From contig NZ_JAHTMW010000002.1 of the NCBI RefSeq assembly GCF_026236535.1, positions 62,001 through 126,000 of the forward strand: 64,000 nt of DNA, read 5' to 3'. Positions within the stretch are counted from its first letter, which is position 1, and each line of letters begins with the position of its first letter. The notes below the pieces were generated by a model. The model worked only from the letters and a program-made list of their open reading frames with translations. It did not search any database and was not told the origin of the DNA. Shown here one piece after another: positions 41,375 to 48,912 of the stretch. This DNA is from Streptomyces sp. SKN60. Lineage in GTDB: Bacteria > Actinomycetota > Actinomycetes > Streptomycetales > Streptomycetaceae. The position numbers and the translations under genes were made by a program.

Positions 41375-42196
41375 TCAACATTCCGTTTCAGACTCGGCGT
41401 TACCTTGGAGAAGAGCCTCGAATTCGTGAATTGAATCCACTACCGACTGCCAGCGCTCCCACGTGTCCCGGAGCGAAAGCTGTTGACTCAACGGCGTGGG
41501 TAGCGCGGTGAAAGGCCAGCCGCTTGAAAGAGCGGATCTGTGTGCGGCTTCTCCGCGTGCAGCCGCAAGGCTTTGGAGGGCTGCACAGAGGGTGCCGCAT
41601 TGATCTCGAACTAAACTCGCACTGAAGCCGAGAGGGGCCAGCAAACCCACGAGATCGCTGTCGCTGATTCCGTGGCTTGATGCGACGACGTCTTCGCTGT
41701 ACCACGTGCACAGCTTTGCGGTGAGTGTCTTCTTGTTTAGTATCGGCGGATCTGAGACATTTTCGCTGTCGCCGGATGAAGAGGTCTTCGATGAAGCGGC
41801 CTTCTTGCGAGCTGCATCGATGTCCCTTGCGTAGCGCCTTGCCTGTTGGACGGTCGAGTAGAAATCGACGTAGAAGCCCCCACTGTCGAGCAACTTGCCG
41901 ATATTCGACCTGAAATGGATGCTGAGTGCGTGTAGGCAGTTATGCTGGAGGCGCTCGTCGGCGCCTTTCACGCAGTCACTCAAAAAGGCAAGGCATCGAG
42001 CTTCAACGTACTCTTCCAATTCCGAACTGCAGAGAACGAGGAACGCGCGGGTTGGGATGGAGATCGATTGAATGTACTCGTCGGTTACCTCTTCAGGGTC
42101 AAGCTGCGGGGTTCCGGCTTTGTCCAGGATCCCCAAGTGGATCGCAATTTCGGACATTGAGTCCGCGAGAGGGGTCCACGGCTCAGTTGGCGTCAT
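41375..42196 (-). CDS. HEPN-domain protein (MAE_28990/MAE_18760-like), putative RNase effector
   Basis: A 273-residue helical protein. RAFLVLCSSELEEYVEARCL near residue 50 and a C-terminal AAARGEAAHRS give the HEPN signature Rx4H, matching the HEPN-like group that databases place beside DUF262 proteins. A low-complexity Ser/Lys linker lies in the middle. The start ATG lies inside the DUF262 gene (14-bp overlap), so the two are translationally coupled. HEPN proteins are usually metal-independent RNases of toxin or abortive-infection systems. Codon use and GC are clearly lower than in the surrounding AICE genes, suggesting separate acquisition. Confidence 0.72.
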   Translation of the reverse strand: MTPTEPWTPLADSMSEIAIHLGILDKAGTPQLDPEEVTDEYIQSISIPTRAFLVLCSSELEEYVEARCLAFLSDCVKGADERLQHNCLHALSIHFRSNIGKLLDSGGFYVDFYSTVQQARRYARDIDAARKKAASSKTSSSGDSENVSDPPILNKKTLTAKLCTWYSEDVVASSHGISDSDLVGLLAPLGFSASLVRDQCGTLCAALQSLAAARGEAAHRSALSSGWPFTALPTPLSQQLSLRDTWERWQSVVDSIHEFEALLQGNAESETEC

Positions 42197-43382
42197 CGGG
42201 CATCCTCGCGACGGACGCGGGAAGGCTGTGGGAGAGGCCGCTGATGCTCGACAGCTTCGAGCCCCAAGCATTGAAGCGCTTCTTGACTGCGCGCGGGGTC
42301 TTGGTGGTGCTGGAGATCGACTCAATGAACTCTGCGTCTGACGTGCAAAGTTCGATGAATGCGTCCACCGTCACCTTTGGATGATCGATCTGCCACTTCC
42401 TGAGGTTGGGGTCCGTCAGGTAGTGAATTTGCACATCGAACAATGCGCGGTTTAGCGAGCGCTCGAACTTGTCATCAGTGTACTTTCTGCACGCTTTCTC
42501 CCCGAAGACCTTCTTTGCAGCGAAGATGGCCTCTTCCATTTCTTCCGTCGCGCGTTCTACTTCCTGGCTTCCTCCGGCACCCCACTTGGTCGAGAGCGTT
42601 TCAGCGGTTTCGTCGAGGAAACTCTTCAAGTTGCCTTCGTACGTGTGCGTTCCCATGTTGAAGGCGAGGAAGCGCAGGAGGAGTTCTGCGTCCACCATCC
42701 TGCGGTCAGGCTTAGGCTTCCGCAGTAGCCAGCGCAGTGCAGGGCTCACTCCAGAGCGATTATCAACGAACTCCATGAATTTGCCCGGAACGAGTGCCTG
42801 GCGGAGCTCTTGCGCGGAAAGCTTAAGGCTGCCTGAGTTTAGGCGATAGAAGATGGTGTACAGGAAGTCCTGGCTGTGCCACTTGCGAAGAAGAACTGCT
42901 CTGATGGTGGCGTTCTCGAAGCGAGTCGCGTCGGCCGGGAATTGCTTCTCCATTTTTTCGTAGGTCAGGCCATTCAGGTTTGCGCTTTCCTTGAGGCCGG
43001 TTAGGCGCAGCTTCTCGTCCTGCCATTCTGCATCCCTGGAGTCATTCGGGTCTGCGCAAAACTGCCGGAGAGAAAGGAGGCGCTGCTTTCCGTCGATGAC
43101 CAGGAACTTGCCAGGATTCTTCGAATCTTCAGCAAGGACGATCTGGGGCACCGGGAAACGCTGGACAAGGGACTCGATATACTGTGATTTGGCGACGCGA
43201 GTCCAAGCATCACGACGTTGGAAGTTTGGGTTCAGGTCGATTCGACCTTTTCGCATTTGGCTGACCACCGTCTCAACGGTCCAGTCGACAGTTGTCGTGG
43301 CAGCCTCGTCGTCTTCCCAGGCCAACAGGTCGCCTTCGTCTTCAGCTGATTTGTCGTTGTCCCAGTCCATGGCGTCGCTCAT
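42183..43382 (-). CDS. DUF262 (GmrS/ParB-like nuclease fold) protein
   Basis: A 399-residue protein with the DUF262 signatures RIDLNPNFQRRDAWTRVAKS and FLVIDGKQRLLSLRQF (the DGxQR nucleotide-binding motif shared with GmrSD and other anti-phage proteins), VLLRKWHSQDFLYTIFYRLN and LSAQELRQALVPGKFM. The DUF1524 nuclease half of GmrSD is absent; its place is probably taken by the overlapping HEPN gene. DUF262 domains hydrolyse or sense NTPs. A -10-like TAAGAT lies 6 bp before the ATG, suggesting a leaderless mRNA. Lower GC than neighbours. Candidate sensor of a two-gene defence module. Confidence 0.8.
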   Translation of the reverse strand: MSDAMDWDNDKSAEDEGDLLAWEDDEAATTTVDWTVETVVSQMRKGRIDLNPNFQRRDAWTRVAKSQYIESLVQRFPVPQIVLAEDSKNPGKFLVIDGKQRLLSLRQFCADPNDSRDAEWQDEKLRLTGLKESANLNGLTYEKMEKQFPADATRFENATIRAVLLRKWHSQDFLYTIFYRLNSGSLKLSAQELRQALVPGKFMEFVDNRSGVSPALRWLLRKPKPDRRMVDAELLLRFLAFNMGTHTYEGNLKSFLDETAETLSTKWGAGGSQEVERATEEMEEAIFAAKKVFGEKACRKYTDDKFERSLNRALFDVQIHYLTDPNLRKWQIDHPKVTVDAFIELCTSDAEFIESISSTTKTPRAVKKRFNAWGSKLSSISGLSHSLPASVARMPDDAN

Positions 43383-44045
43383 GAGGCGATCTTAGGACGC
43401 GCAGCACGAGGCATGCCTCGGATCTGCCGGAACTGTGGGGGCTGACAAGCGTGCTCGCTTCGAAGATCGTTGAGGGCGAGGCCGATCGATGCTCATCCAT
43501 AGGCGACTGTTGGGCAGGCAAGCCATCCGGTGGAGGGGGGCGGGTTTGCGGCCCCGTCCGTCCCCAGCGTCTAACCCGCCGGCCTTACCTCCCACTCACC
43601 CCTAACTCCCATCCCGTCTGCCGTCGGCCCACACGTATGTGGAGCGGGCGCGGTGCCGGGCGTCAAGGTGGAGCGCGCCACTGTACGAACGACCTTGACG
43701 CCCGGTGCCGTGGCTGCTCGGCTTGTCCTGGGCCGATGGCAGGCGGGATGGGAGTTCCCCACCGCCACACCCACCGGCCGGCACTCGCGTACGGTGCCCC
43801 CGCCATCCCGGAGCCGGAGCGCCCCCGCCGGAGGCATGTCGGTGACCTTGGGAACCGATGGCCGTTGGGGCTCGACTCATGCCCTTGGGCCTTATCCCGT
43901 CTTGCAGGGGCGGGCGTCGGCGCAGCGCGCGCGGAGCGGGCCGCAGGCAGGAGCGTCGCGCGGAGCGGAGCCGGGAAGCCCGCCCGGCGGAGCGGAGCGC
44001 AGCCGGGTGCCTTGATGAAGTAGAGAAAGTCTTACCGCACTGCCC
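43383..44045. other. Long non-coding region of the AICE with a nested inverted repeat
   Basis: No convincing gene. The centre (43604-43756) can fold into a large cruciform: outer arms of 28 bp (43604-43631 with 43729-43756, two mismatches) and inner arms of 14 bp (43656-43669 with 43692-43705, exact). At the right end GGAGCGGAGC-type units repeat between 43930 and 44010. Such structure in an AICE suggests a replication origin or transfer site. Confidence 0.55.
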
Positions 44046-44273
44046 TCAGAGGGCGATCGGCTTGTAGGCCAGTGCCCTGTCGACGACCTTCTCGGCAGTC
44101 AGCTCCGGATCAAAGTCCCAGAAGATGTAGTCGCTGATGTGAGGGCACACCAGGCCTCGCTCCAGGTCGTCCAGGATGTCGTCCCCCTCCTGCTCGGAGG
44201 TCTCCCCGTTCATGAGGCGCTGCACGAGAGAAATCGCTTCCTCGCGGGACATCCGCGTCGGCTTCGCGGTCAC
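44046..44273 (-). CDS. Colicin/pyocin-immunity-like small protein
   Basis: A 75-residue acidic helical protein. The segments EEAISLVQRLMNGETSEQEG, DDILDDLERGLVCPHISDYI and FWDFDPELTAEKVVDRALAY follow the E-colicin immunity family pattern (conserved CPHISD-I-FW and a C-terminal YKPI). Those proteins bind and block HNH nuclease toxins. No cognate bacteriocin is visible in the element. The GTG start overlaps the Nudix stop (GTGA), so it is expressed with it. Confidence 0.68.
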   Translation of the reverse strand: MTAKPTRMSREEAISLVQRLMNGETSEQEGDDILDDLERGLVCPHISDYIFWDFDPELTAEKVVDRALAYKPIAL

Positions 44274-44725
44274 GGCTGCGTGATCAGTCGGCGGCCGTCG
44301 TGGCTGCGCACGTGGGGGCCGGTCTCGTCCAGGGCGTCCAGCAACCTGATCGCGAAGACCTCGGTCATGCGCTCCTCGACCTCCGCCGGCGTCAGCCACT
44401 CGACCGCCGTCGACTCGTCCGACGTCCGCTCGGCGCCACCCGCGGGCTTGCAGCGGAAGACCAGCGCGACGATGCCCCGCGTCGTGTTCTTGTAGACCCC
44501 GGTCAGCTCGTCCACCTCGACGCGGATGCCGGTCTCTTCCCAGACCTCGCGGACGACGCCCTCCTCCGGGGCCTCCGTGAGCTCCAGGACGCCACCCGGA
44601 AGCTCCCACGTCCCGTTATCGGCTCGCCGGATCGCGAGGAGGCGCCCGTCCTCCCGGACGACCGCCCCCGCCACCGATACGGAGTGCAGTGGCGTTGACT
44701 GGCCTTCGCGGGCGCTGTTACTCAT
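44270..44725 (-). CDS. pif: Nudix hydrolase, Pif-like (AICE immunity factor)
   Basis: A 151-residue Nudix protein. The Nudix box reads GGVLELTEAPEEGVVREVWE followed by ETGI, close to GX5EX7REUXEEXGU, after SVAGAVVREDGRLLAIRRAD. In pSAM2 the equivalent protein, Pif, is a Nudix protein that prevents redundant transfer between cells that already carry the element. It is divergent from the korSA-like gene with only 18 bp between starts, and an operator-like ACTCATGTACAGGAG overlaps its start. An ATG 12 bp upstream is also in frame. The downstream immunity-like gene is coupled to it. Confidence 0.8.
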   Translation of the reverse strand: MSNSAREGQSTPLHSVSVAGAVVREDGRLLAIRRADNGTWELPGGVLELTEAPEEGVVREVWEETGIRVEVDELTGVYKNTTRGIVALVFRCKPAGGAERTSDESTAVEWLTPAEVEERMTEVFAIRLLDALDETGPHVRSHDGRRLITQP

Positions 44726-44734
44726 GTACAGGAG
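44720..44734. promoter_or_regulatory. KorSA-type operator between pif and korSA
   Basis: ACTCATGTACAGGAG lies between the two divergent starts and is repeated exactly at 45588-45602. It is the best candidate for the autoregulatory site of the GntR repressor. Confidence 0.6.
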
Positions 44735-44743
44735 CATAGGAGA

Positions 44744-45535
44744 GTGAAGAGGACCGTGGGAACTCCAGTAGGAGGTGGTCGAGCGGTACCTCGGTACGTT
44801 CAGATCGCCGATGAGATCGTCCAGCAGATCCGCGAAGGCGTCCTGAAGCCGGGCGACATGGTGCCGAGCGAGTCCGAGCTCGTCGACCGCTACGGCGTCG
44901 CCGGCGGGACGATCCGCAAGGCCATGGTGGAGGTCAGGGCAAGCGGCCTGGTCGAGACCCGGCACGGCAAGGGCTCGATCGTGAAGGACCGGCCGCCCGT
45001 ACGGCTCCGCTCGTCGGACCGGTTCCGGGCCTCGCACCGCCGCGGAGGCAAGGCCGCGTACCTCGCCGAGTCCGAGCAGTCCGGTGCCACCGCGAAGGTG
45101 AGCGTCCTCTACATCGGTCCCATGGAAGCGCCGGCCGAGGTCGCCGAGCGCCTGGACCTCGACGCTGGCACGAAGGTTCTCGCCCGTCGCCGCCTGTACT
45201 TCCGGAACGGCACCCCGGTCGAGACGGCTTCCTCCTACCTGCCGTGGGACGTGGTCAAGGACATCCCCGAGCTGTTCGAGGAGAACCCCGGCCCTGGCGG
45301 CATCTACGCCCGCCTCGAAGACCACGGCCACGTCTTCGCCGAGTTCGTCGAGACGCTCCAGGCCCGGCCGGCCACGAAGGCGGAGGCATCGGAACTCGCG
45401 CTGAGCCCTGGTGCTCCCGTGATCCACCTCCTTCGGAACGCGGTCACCGAGGAAGGTCTCGTGGTCGAGGTCTGCGACACCCTCATGGCCGCTGACCAGT
45501 TCGTTTTCCAGTACCGCATCCCCGCCACGGACTGA
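44744..45535 (+). CDS. korSA: GntR-family repressor, KorSA-like
   Basis: A 263-residue GntR/HutC regulator: winged helix (VPRYVQIADEIVQQIREGVL, KPGDMVPSESELVDRYGVAG, GTIRKAMVEVRASGLVETRH) and UTRA domain (GGIYARLEDHGHVFAEFVET). In pSAM2 KorSA represses the activator of replication and transfer and its own gene. Here operator-like ACTC-N6-AGGAGT motifs occur before this gene and before the downstream transfer operon. Two GTG codons, 12 bp apart, are possible starts; the second has GAAGAGGACC. A hairpin terminator follows. Confidence 0.85.
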   Translation: MKRTVGTPVGGGRAVPRYVQIADEIVQQIREGVLKPGDMVPSESELVDRYGVAGGTIRKAMVEVRASGLVETRHGKGSIVKDRPPVRLRSSDRFRASHRRGGKAAYLAESEQSGATAKVSVLYIGPMEAPAEVAERLDLDAGTKVLARRRLYFRNGTPVETASSYLPWDVVKDIPELFEENPGPGGIYARLEDHGHVFAEFVETLQARPATKAEASELALSPGAPVIHLLRNAVTEEGLVVEVCDTLMAADQFVFQYRIPATD

Positions 45536-45556
45536 CGTCCGCTCAACTTCCAACAG

Positions 45557-45584
45557 CCCGCCGCGATTTCTTCTTCGCGGCGGG
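45557..45584 (+). terminator. Terminator after korSA
   Basis: CCCGCCGCGA, an 8-base pyrimidine-rich loop and TCGCGGCGGG form a perfect 10-bp stem. Confidence 0.8.
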
Positions 45585-45587
45585 TTG

Positions 45588-45663
45588 ACTCATGTACAGG
45601 AGTACTGCACTCTTCTTCATGTCACTCCTATACAGGAGTGAACGAGTTCGACCTCTATAGAGG
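45588..45663 (+). promoter_or_regulatory. Operator cluster of the AICE transfer/replication operon
   Basis: Three related palindromic sites are packed in 76 bp: ACTCATGTACAGGAGT (45588-45603), the perfect 20-bp TCACTCCTATACAGGAGTGA (45622-45641) and CCTCTATAGAGG (45652-45663) followed by AGTGA. The last overlaps the ribosome-binding region of the first gene. They are the likely KorSA binding sites. Confidence 0.65.
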
Positions 45664-45674
45664 AGTGATCCGCT

Positions 45675-46019
45675 GTGCGTCAGATCCCCGTCGACACCTC
45701 CACGGCCATGGTGATGGTGGCCCAGCCCCCGACCCCCAAGATCGCGAACCGCCAGACCGGAGAGGTCGCCACCGACCGCGAGACGGGCGCGACCCTGATG
45801 ACGATCGACGTCATGTTCGTCATGGACGGGAACGCGGAGATCCTGAACCTGACCGTCCCCGAGACCGGCATCTCCGGCGAGCTGACCATGGGCACCCCGG
45901 TCGCCCTGACCGGCGTCGTCGCCCGGCCGTGGGAGAACGAGTTCAACGGCCAGAAGCGCCACGGGATCAGCTTCCGCGCCGTCGCCGTCACCTCCCTCAC
46001 CGCCGCCAAGGCAGCCTGA
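45675..46019 (+). CDS. First gene of the AICE operon, SCO3933-like regulatory protein
   Basis: A 114-residue soluble beta-rich protein (VDTSTAMVMVAQPPTPKIAN, GATLMTIDVMFVMDGNAEIL, SGELTMGTPVALTGVVARPW, GISFRAVAVTSLTAAKAA). Proteins of this kind stand at the head of transfer operons of many AICEs and have been annotated as regulatory; OB-fold-like single-strand binding is another possibility. The GTG start has GAGGAG about 10 bp upstream. It lies 2 bp before the FtsK-type gene. I am not certain of its role. Confidence 0.62.
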   Translation: MRQIPVDTSTAMVMVAQPPTPKIANRQTGEVATDRETGATLMTIDVMFVMDGNAEILNLTVPETGISGELTMGTPVALTGVVARPWENEFNGQKRHGISFRAVAVTSLTAAKAA

Positions 46020-46021
46020 CG

Positions 46022-47377
46022 ATGACCGCCTTAACGGTCGCTCTCACCCTGGTCGCCACGGTCGCGCTGCTCCTTCGGTGGCAGCGTCCGGCCTGGTACT
46101 GGCTGAGCTTCGGCATCGGTCTCGCGATCGTGCGGGTCCTGGTCCGGTACTCGTCCGTCATGGACGCGTGCGGGCTGACCGTCCCGCCCTCGCGCTGGCG
46201 CCTCACCCTGGCCCGTTTGACCGGCCGCCCCGTCCCCGAATCTCGATCTCCCCGGATTCTGCGGCTGCGGCCGACGCGTACGGGTCTGGTGCTGCGGGTG
46301 AAACTCCGCCCGGGTCAGGACACGTTCGACTTCTCGGCTGCATCGGACCGACTGCGGCACTCGTTCGTCATGCGGAACGTCACGACCCGGGAGATCCGCT
46401 CCGGTGTCGTCGAACTGCGGATGACCGGATACGACGTCCTCAAGCGCGTACAGATGCCGGCACTGCCCGGCGGCGGGGTGATGCGCGTACCGGTCGCCCT
46501 GCGGGAGGACGGAGAGGTCTACTACCGCGACTACCGCCAGATCCCGCACGCTCTGAACGTCGGCGCCACCCAGTCCGGCAAGTCCGTCTATCAACGCAAC
46601 CTCGTCGCCGCCCTCGCGGCTCTCGACGTGGCCCTCGTCGGCATCGACTGCAAGCAGGGCGTCGAACTCGCTCCGCTAGCACGAAGGTTCACGGCCCTCG
46701 CCGACAACCCCGACACCGCCGCCGAACTCCTCGACGCCCTCGTCGCGCACATGGAGGACGTCTATCAGCTCATTCGGCGCGAGCAGCGGCTGAGCGCAGA
46801 CGTCCCGGACGCGGAGATCACCGCCGACATCTGGGACCTCCCCGCCGACATCCGCCCGACTCCGATCGTCCTGCTGGTCGACGAGGTCGCCGAACTCGCC
46901 CTCTTCGCCACGAAGGACGAGGAGAAGCGCCGGGACCGGATCATCACCTCACTCGTCCGACTCTCCCAGCTCGGCCGCGCCGCCGGCATCTACCTGGAGA
47001 TCTGCGGGCAGCGCTTCGGCTCCGAACTCGGCAAGGGCATCACCATGCTCCGGGCCCAGCTCACCGGCCGTACCGCCCACCGCGTCAACGACGAAACGTC
47101 CGCCAACATGGCCTTCGGCGACATCTCCCCGGACGCCGTGCTCGCCACCATCCAGATCCCCACCGACCGGCCCGGCACCGCCGTCGTCGGCGACTCCTCC
47201 GGCGGCTGGGTCCGCATCCGCACCCCGCACCTCACCCTGCGGCGGGCCGTGAACATCTGCAACGCCCACGCCCACCGGGCCCCGGAGATTCCCGCGCTGG
47301 ACGCCTTCCGGCCCGTCCTGCCGCCCCTGGCGAAGACCGCGACACCCGCCATCACGACGGCTCCCGCGACCGCCTGA
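46022..47377 (+). CDS. traSA: FtsK/SpoIIIE-type DNA transfer protein (TraSA-like)
   Basis: A 451-residue protein with one or two N-terminal hydrophobic helices (VALTLVATVALLLRW; WYWLSFGIGLAIVRVLV) and a cytosolic motor domain: Walker A NVGATQSGKSVYQRN and Walker B PIVLLVDEVAELALF, then LSQLGRAAGIYLEICGQRFG. Streptomyces Tra proteins are hexameric translocases that move double-stranded DNA between mycelia. The fourth codon is TTA, the rare leucine codon read by bldA tRNA, so translation may be tied to development. The ATG lies 2 bp after the upstream stop. Confidence 0.88.
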   Translation: MTALTVALTLVATVALLLRWQRPAWYWLSFGIGLAIVRVLVRYSSVMDACGLTVPPSRWRLTLARLTGRPVPESRSPRILRLRPTRTGLVLRVKLRPGQDTFDFSAASDRLRHSFVMRNVTTREIRSGVVELRMTGYDVLKRVQMPALPGGGVMRVPVALREDGEVYYRDYRQIPHALNVGATQSGKSVYQRNLVAALAALDVALVGIDCKQGVELAPLARRFTALADNPDTAAELLDALVAHMEDVYQLIRREQRLSADVPDAEITADIWDLPADIRPTPIVLLVDEVAELALFATKDEEKRRDRIITSLVRLSQLGRAAGIYLEICGQRFGSELGKGITMLRAQLTGRTAHRVNDETSANMAFGDISPDAVLATIQIPTDRPGTAVVGDSSGGWVRIRTPHLTLRRAVNICNAHAHRAPEIPALDAFRPVLPPLAKTATPAITTAPATA

Positions 47378-47461
47378 CCGTTCCCGCCCCACGGCCGGCG
47401 TGACCGCCTCACGCCACGTCCCTACCCCTCCCTTGCCTGAAACCGGAAAGGAGGAACCGCG

Positions 47462-48190
47462 ATGCGCCCCACGCTCCGGCCGGACGCCGTCCTCGTGCAA
47501 GCCGTGATCGCCGGTGCCCTGTCCTTCGCCCACCTGCACGACCTCGCCCAGGCCGCCGGACAGACCGGATGGAAGGCGTGGGCTTACCCGGTCTCCGTCG
47601 ATCTCCTCCTCGTCGCCGCCTGGAACCGACTCCGGGGCCTCCGGGCCGCCGGCACCTCCGCCCGCTCGACCTGGACCTGGTTCACCGTGGCCCTGGCCGC
47701 GTCCCTCGGCGCGAACGTCGCCACCGCCGGGCTCCTCGACCTCACCGACGTACCGGACTGGCTGCGCATCCTCGTCGCCGGGTGGCCCGCGCTCGCCTTC
47801 CTCGGCGGCACCCTCCTCGTCCACGCCCCCGGCCATCCGGCGTCCGACCAGCTCACCGCCGAGCCGGACAGGGATACAGAACCCTCCCCGGCCGTGGAAG
47901 CGGTCATCGAGCGGGACGCGGTGGCCGCGCCGGAGCCGGAGATCGCTCCCGCCCCGGCCCTCCCCTCTCCGGAATCGGGGCCGGTGCCGGGCATCGAGCC
48001 TGCCGAGGAATCCGCCCCCGAGCCGGAGCCCACCCCCGTAGCCGTACCGCCGGCGCTCGTCGCTCACGCCCGCAAGGTCGCCGACGACCACCGCGCCCGC
48101 ACCGGCCACCCGATCGACGCCGACACCCTGCGCGCCCGCCTCGGCGTCCCGCCCCCGATGGCCAACGCCATCGCCGCCCAACTCGCCTGA
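47462..48190 (+). CDS. DUF2637 membrane protein, plasmid-spread type
   Basis: A 242-residue protein with four N-terminal hydrophobic helices (VQAVIAGALSFAHLHDLAQA, WAYPVSVDLLLVAAWNRLRG, WTWFTVALAASLGANVATAG, ILVAGWPALAFLGGTLLVHA) typical of DUF2637 proteins of actinobacterial plasmids and AICEs. A long Pro/Glu/Ala linker and a small C-terminal helical domain follow (VADDHRARTGHPIDADTLRA). Such proteins accompany Spd proteins in spreading DNA within recipient mycelium. An excellent AAAGGAGGAACC precedes the ATG. Confidence 0.8.
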   Translation: MRPTLRPDAVLVQAVIAGALSFAHLHDLAQAAGQTGWKAWAYPVSVDLLLVAAWNRLRGLRAAGTSARSTWTWFTVALAASLGANVATAGLLDLTDVPDWLRILVAGWPALAFLGGTLLVHAPGHPASDQLTAEPDRDTEPSPAVEAVIERDAVAAPEPEIAPAPALPSPESGPVPGIEPAEESAPEPEPTPVAVPPALVAHARKVADDHRARTGHPIDADTLRARLGVPPPMANAIAAQLA

Positions 48191-48202
48191 AAGGAGGTAG
48201 CA

Positions 48203-48394
48203 ATGCCCGCCCGCGACCGCTTCCACTCCGTGATGCGCATCGGCCCCGTACAGATCGGCACCTACCGCGACCGCAACGGTCGCACCAAGTACGCCGCCGT
48301 CTGCACCGCCGACCGCTGCGGCTGGTCCGCCGACTACTCCAGCTCCTCCGCCGCCCAGCTCGCCGCCCGCACGCACCGCTGCACCGTTCGCTGA
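48203..48394 (+). CDS. Mobile element transfer protein (Spd-like), small
   Basis: A 63-residue basic protein: FHSVMRIGPVQIGTYRDRNG, TKYAAVCTADRCGWSADYSS and LAARTHRCTVR, with a Cys pair and Cys/His near the end suggesting zinc binding. Small proteins of this type sit at the same place in pSAM2-like elements and are called transfer or spread proteins. GGAGGTA lies before the ATG. The gene is 12 bp from its upstream neighbour. Confidence 0.7.
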   Translation: MPARDRFHSVMRIGPVQIGTYRDRNGRTKYAAVCTADRCGWSADYSSSSAAQLAARTHRCTVR

Positions 48395-48412
48395 CCCGAA
48401 GGAGAACCGCTC

Positions 48413-48568
48413 ATGGACGTCCCGCTCTGGCTCGCCCTGATCGTCGTCGGCGCCCTCGGCATCAAGCTCATCCGCCCGCCCTGGTGGCTCGTCGCCGTGA
48501 TCCTCCTCGGCGGCTACCTCCTCGCCGACAGCGTCCTCGCCCCGCTCATCGACAGCACGATCAACTAG
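48413..48568 (+). CDS. Small membrane protein of the spread region
   Basis: A 51-residue protein with two hydrophobic helices (PLWLALIVVGALGIKLI and WWLVAVILLGGYLLADSVL) separated by an RPP turn. The ATG follows GAAGGAGAACC. It is too short for most gene finders. It lies between two spd-like genes in the same orientation, so a role in intramycelial spread is inferred from position alone. Confidence 0.7.
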   Translation: MDVPLWLALIVVGALGIKLIRPPWWLVAVILLGGYLLADSVLAPLIDSTIN

Positions 48569-48579
48569 GGAGACCCGCC

Positions 48580-48912
48580 ATGTTCCGTCCGCGTATCCCG
48601 GTCAACCCGCTGCCGACCGGCATCGTCACCCCGCTCGTCCAGCCGACCGACTCGACCTCGATCGAGCCGACGCCCTGCCACCACAACCACGCGCCGGCGC
48701 CCACCCAGGCCACGCCTCGCGTCCAGGTGCCGGCCGTCCGACTCACCCCGACCGGCCTCGTCACCGTCGTCGCCGGCGGCGCCGGACTCGTCCTCCTGGT
48801 GGGCACGGTCCTCGTCTCGTTGCTGCTCGCGGTCGCCATCACCGGCGCGTCCGTCGCCGTGAGCGCCGTGGTCCTGCGGCTGCTCGTCCGCGACCTCCAG
48901 AAGGGCCGGTGA
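48580..48912 (+). CDS. SpdB-like membrane protein
   Basis: A 110-residue protein: a Pro-rich N-terminus with a CHHNHAP segment, then two hydrophobic helices (LVTVVAGGAGLVLLVGTVLV, LLLAVAITGASVAVSAVVL) and a basic C-terminus (RLLVRDLQKGR). It resembles small SpdB-type proteins of actinobacterial conjugative elements. The ATG follows GGGAGACCCGCC. Its stop overlaps the GGDEF gene's GTG start. Confidence 0.68.
   Translation: MFRPRIPVNPLPTGIVTPLVQPTDSTSIEPTPCHHNHAPAPTQATPRVQVPAVRLTPTGLVTVVAGGAGLVLLVGTVLVSLLLAVAITGASVAVSAVVLRLLVRDLQKGR

Noticed and set aside
43451..44023. Protein-coding gene in the 43.4-44.0 kb gap
   Set aside because: Open frames there exist on both strands over the inverted repeat, lack ribosome-binding sites and show no recognisable domain or streptomycete codon bias.
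44046..44273. Complete bacteriocin-immunity pair
   Set aside because: No HNH/colicin nuclease toxin gene is found next to it or elsewhere in the element.
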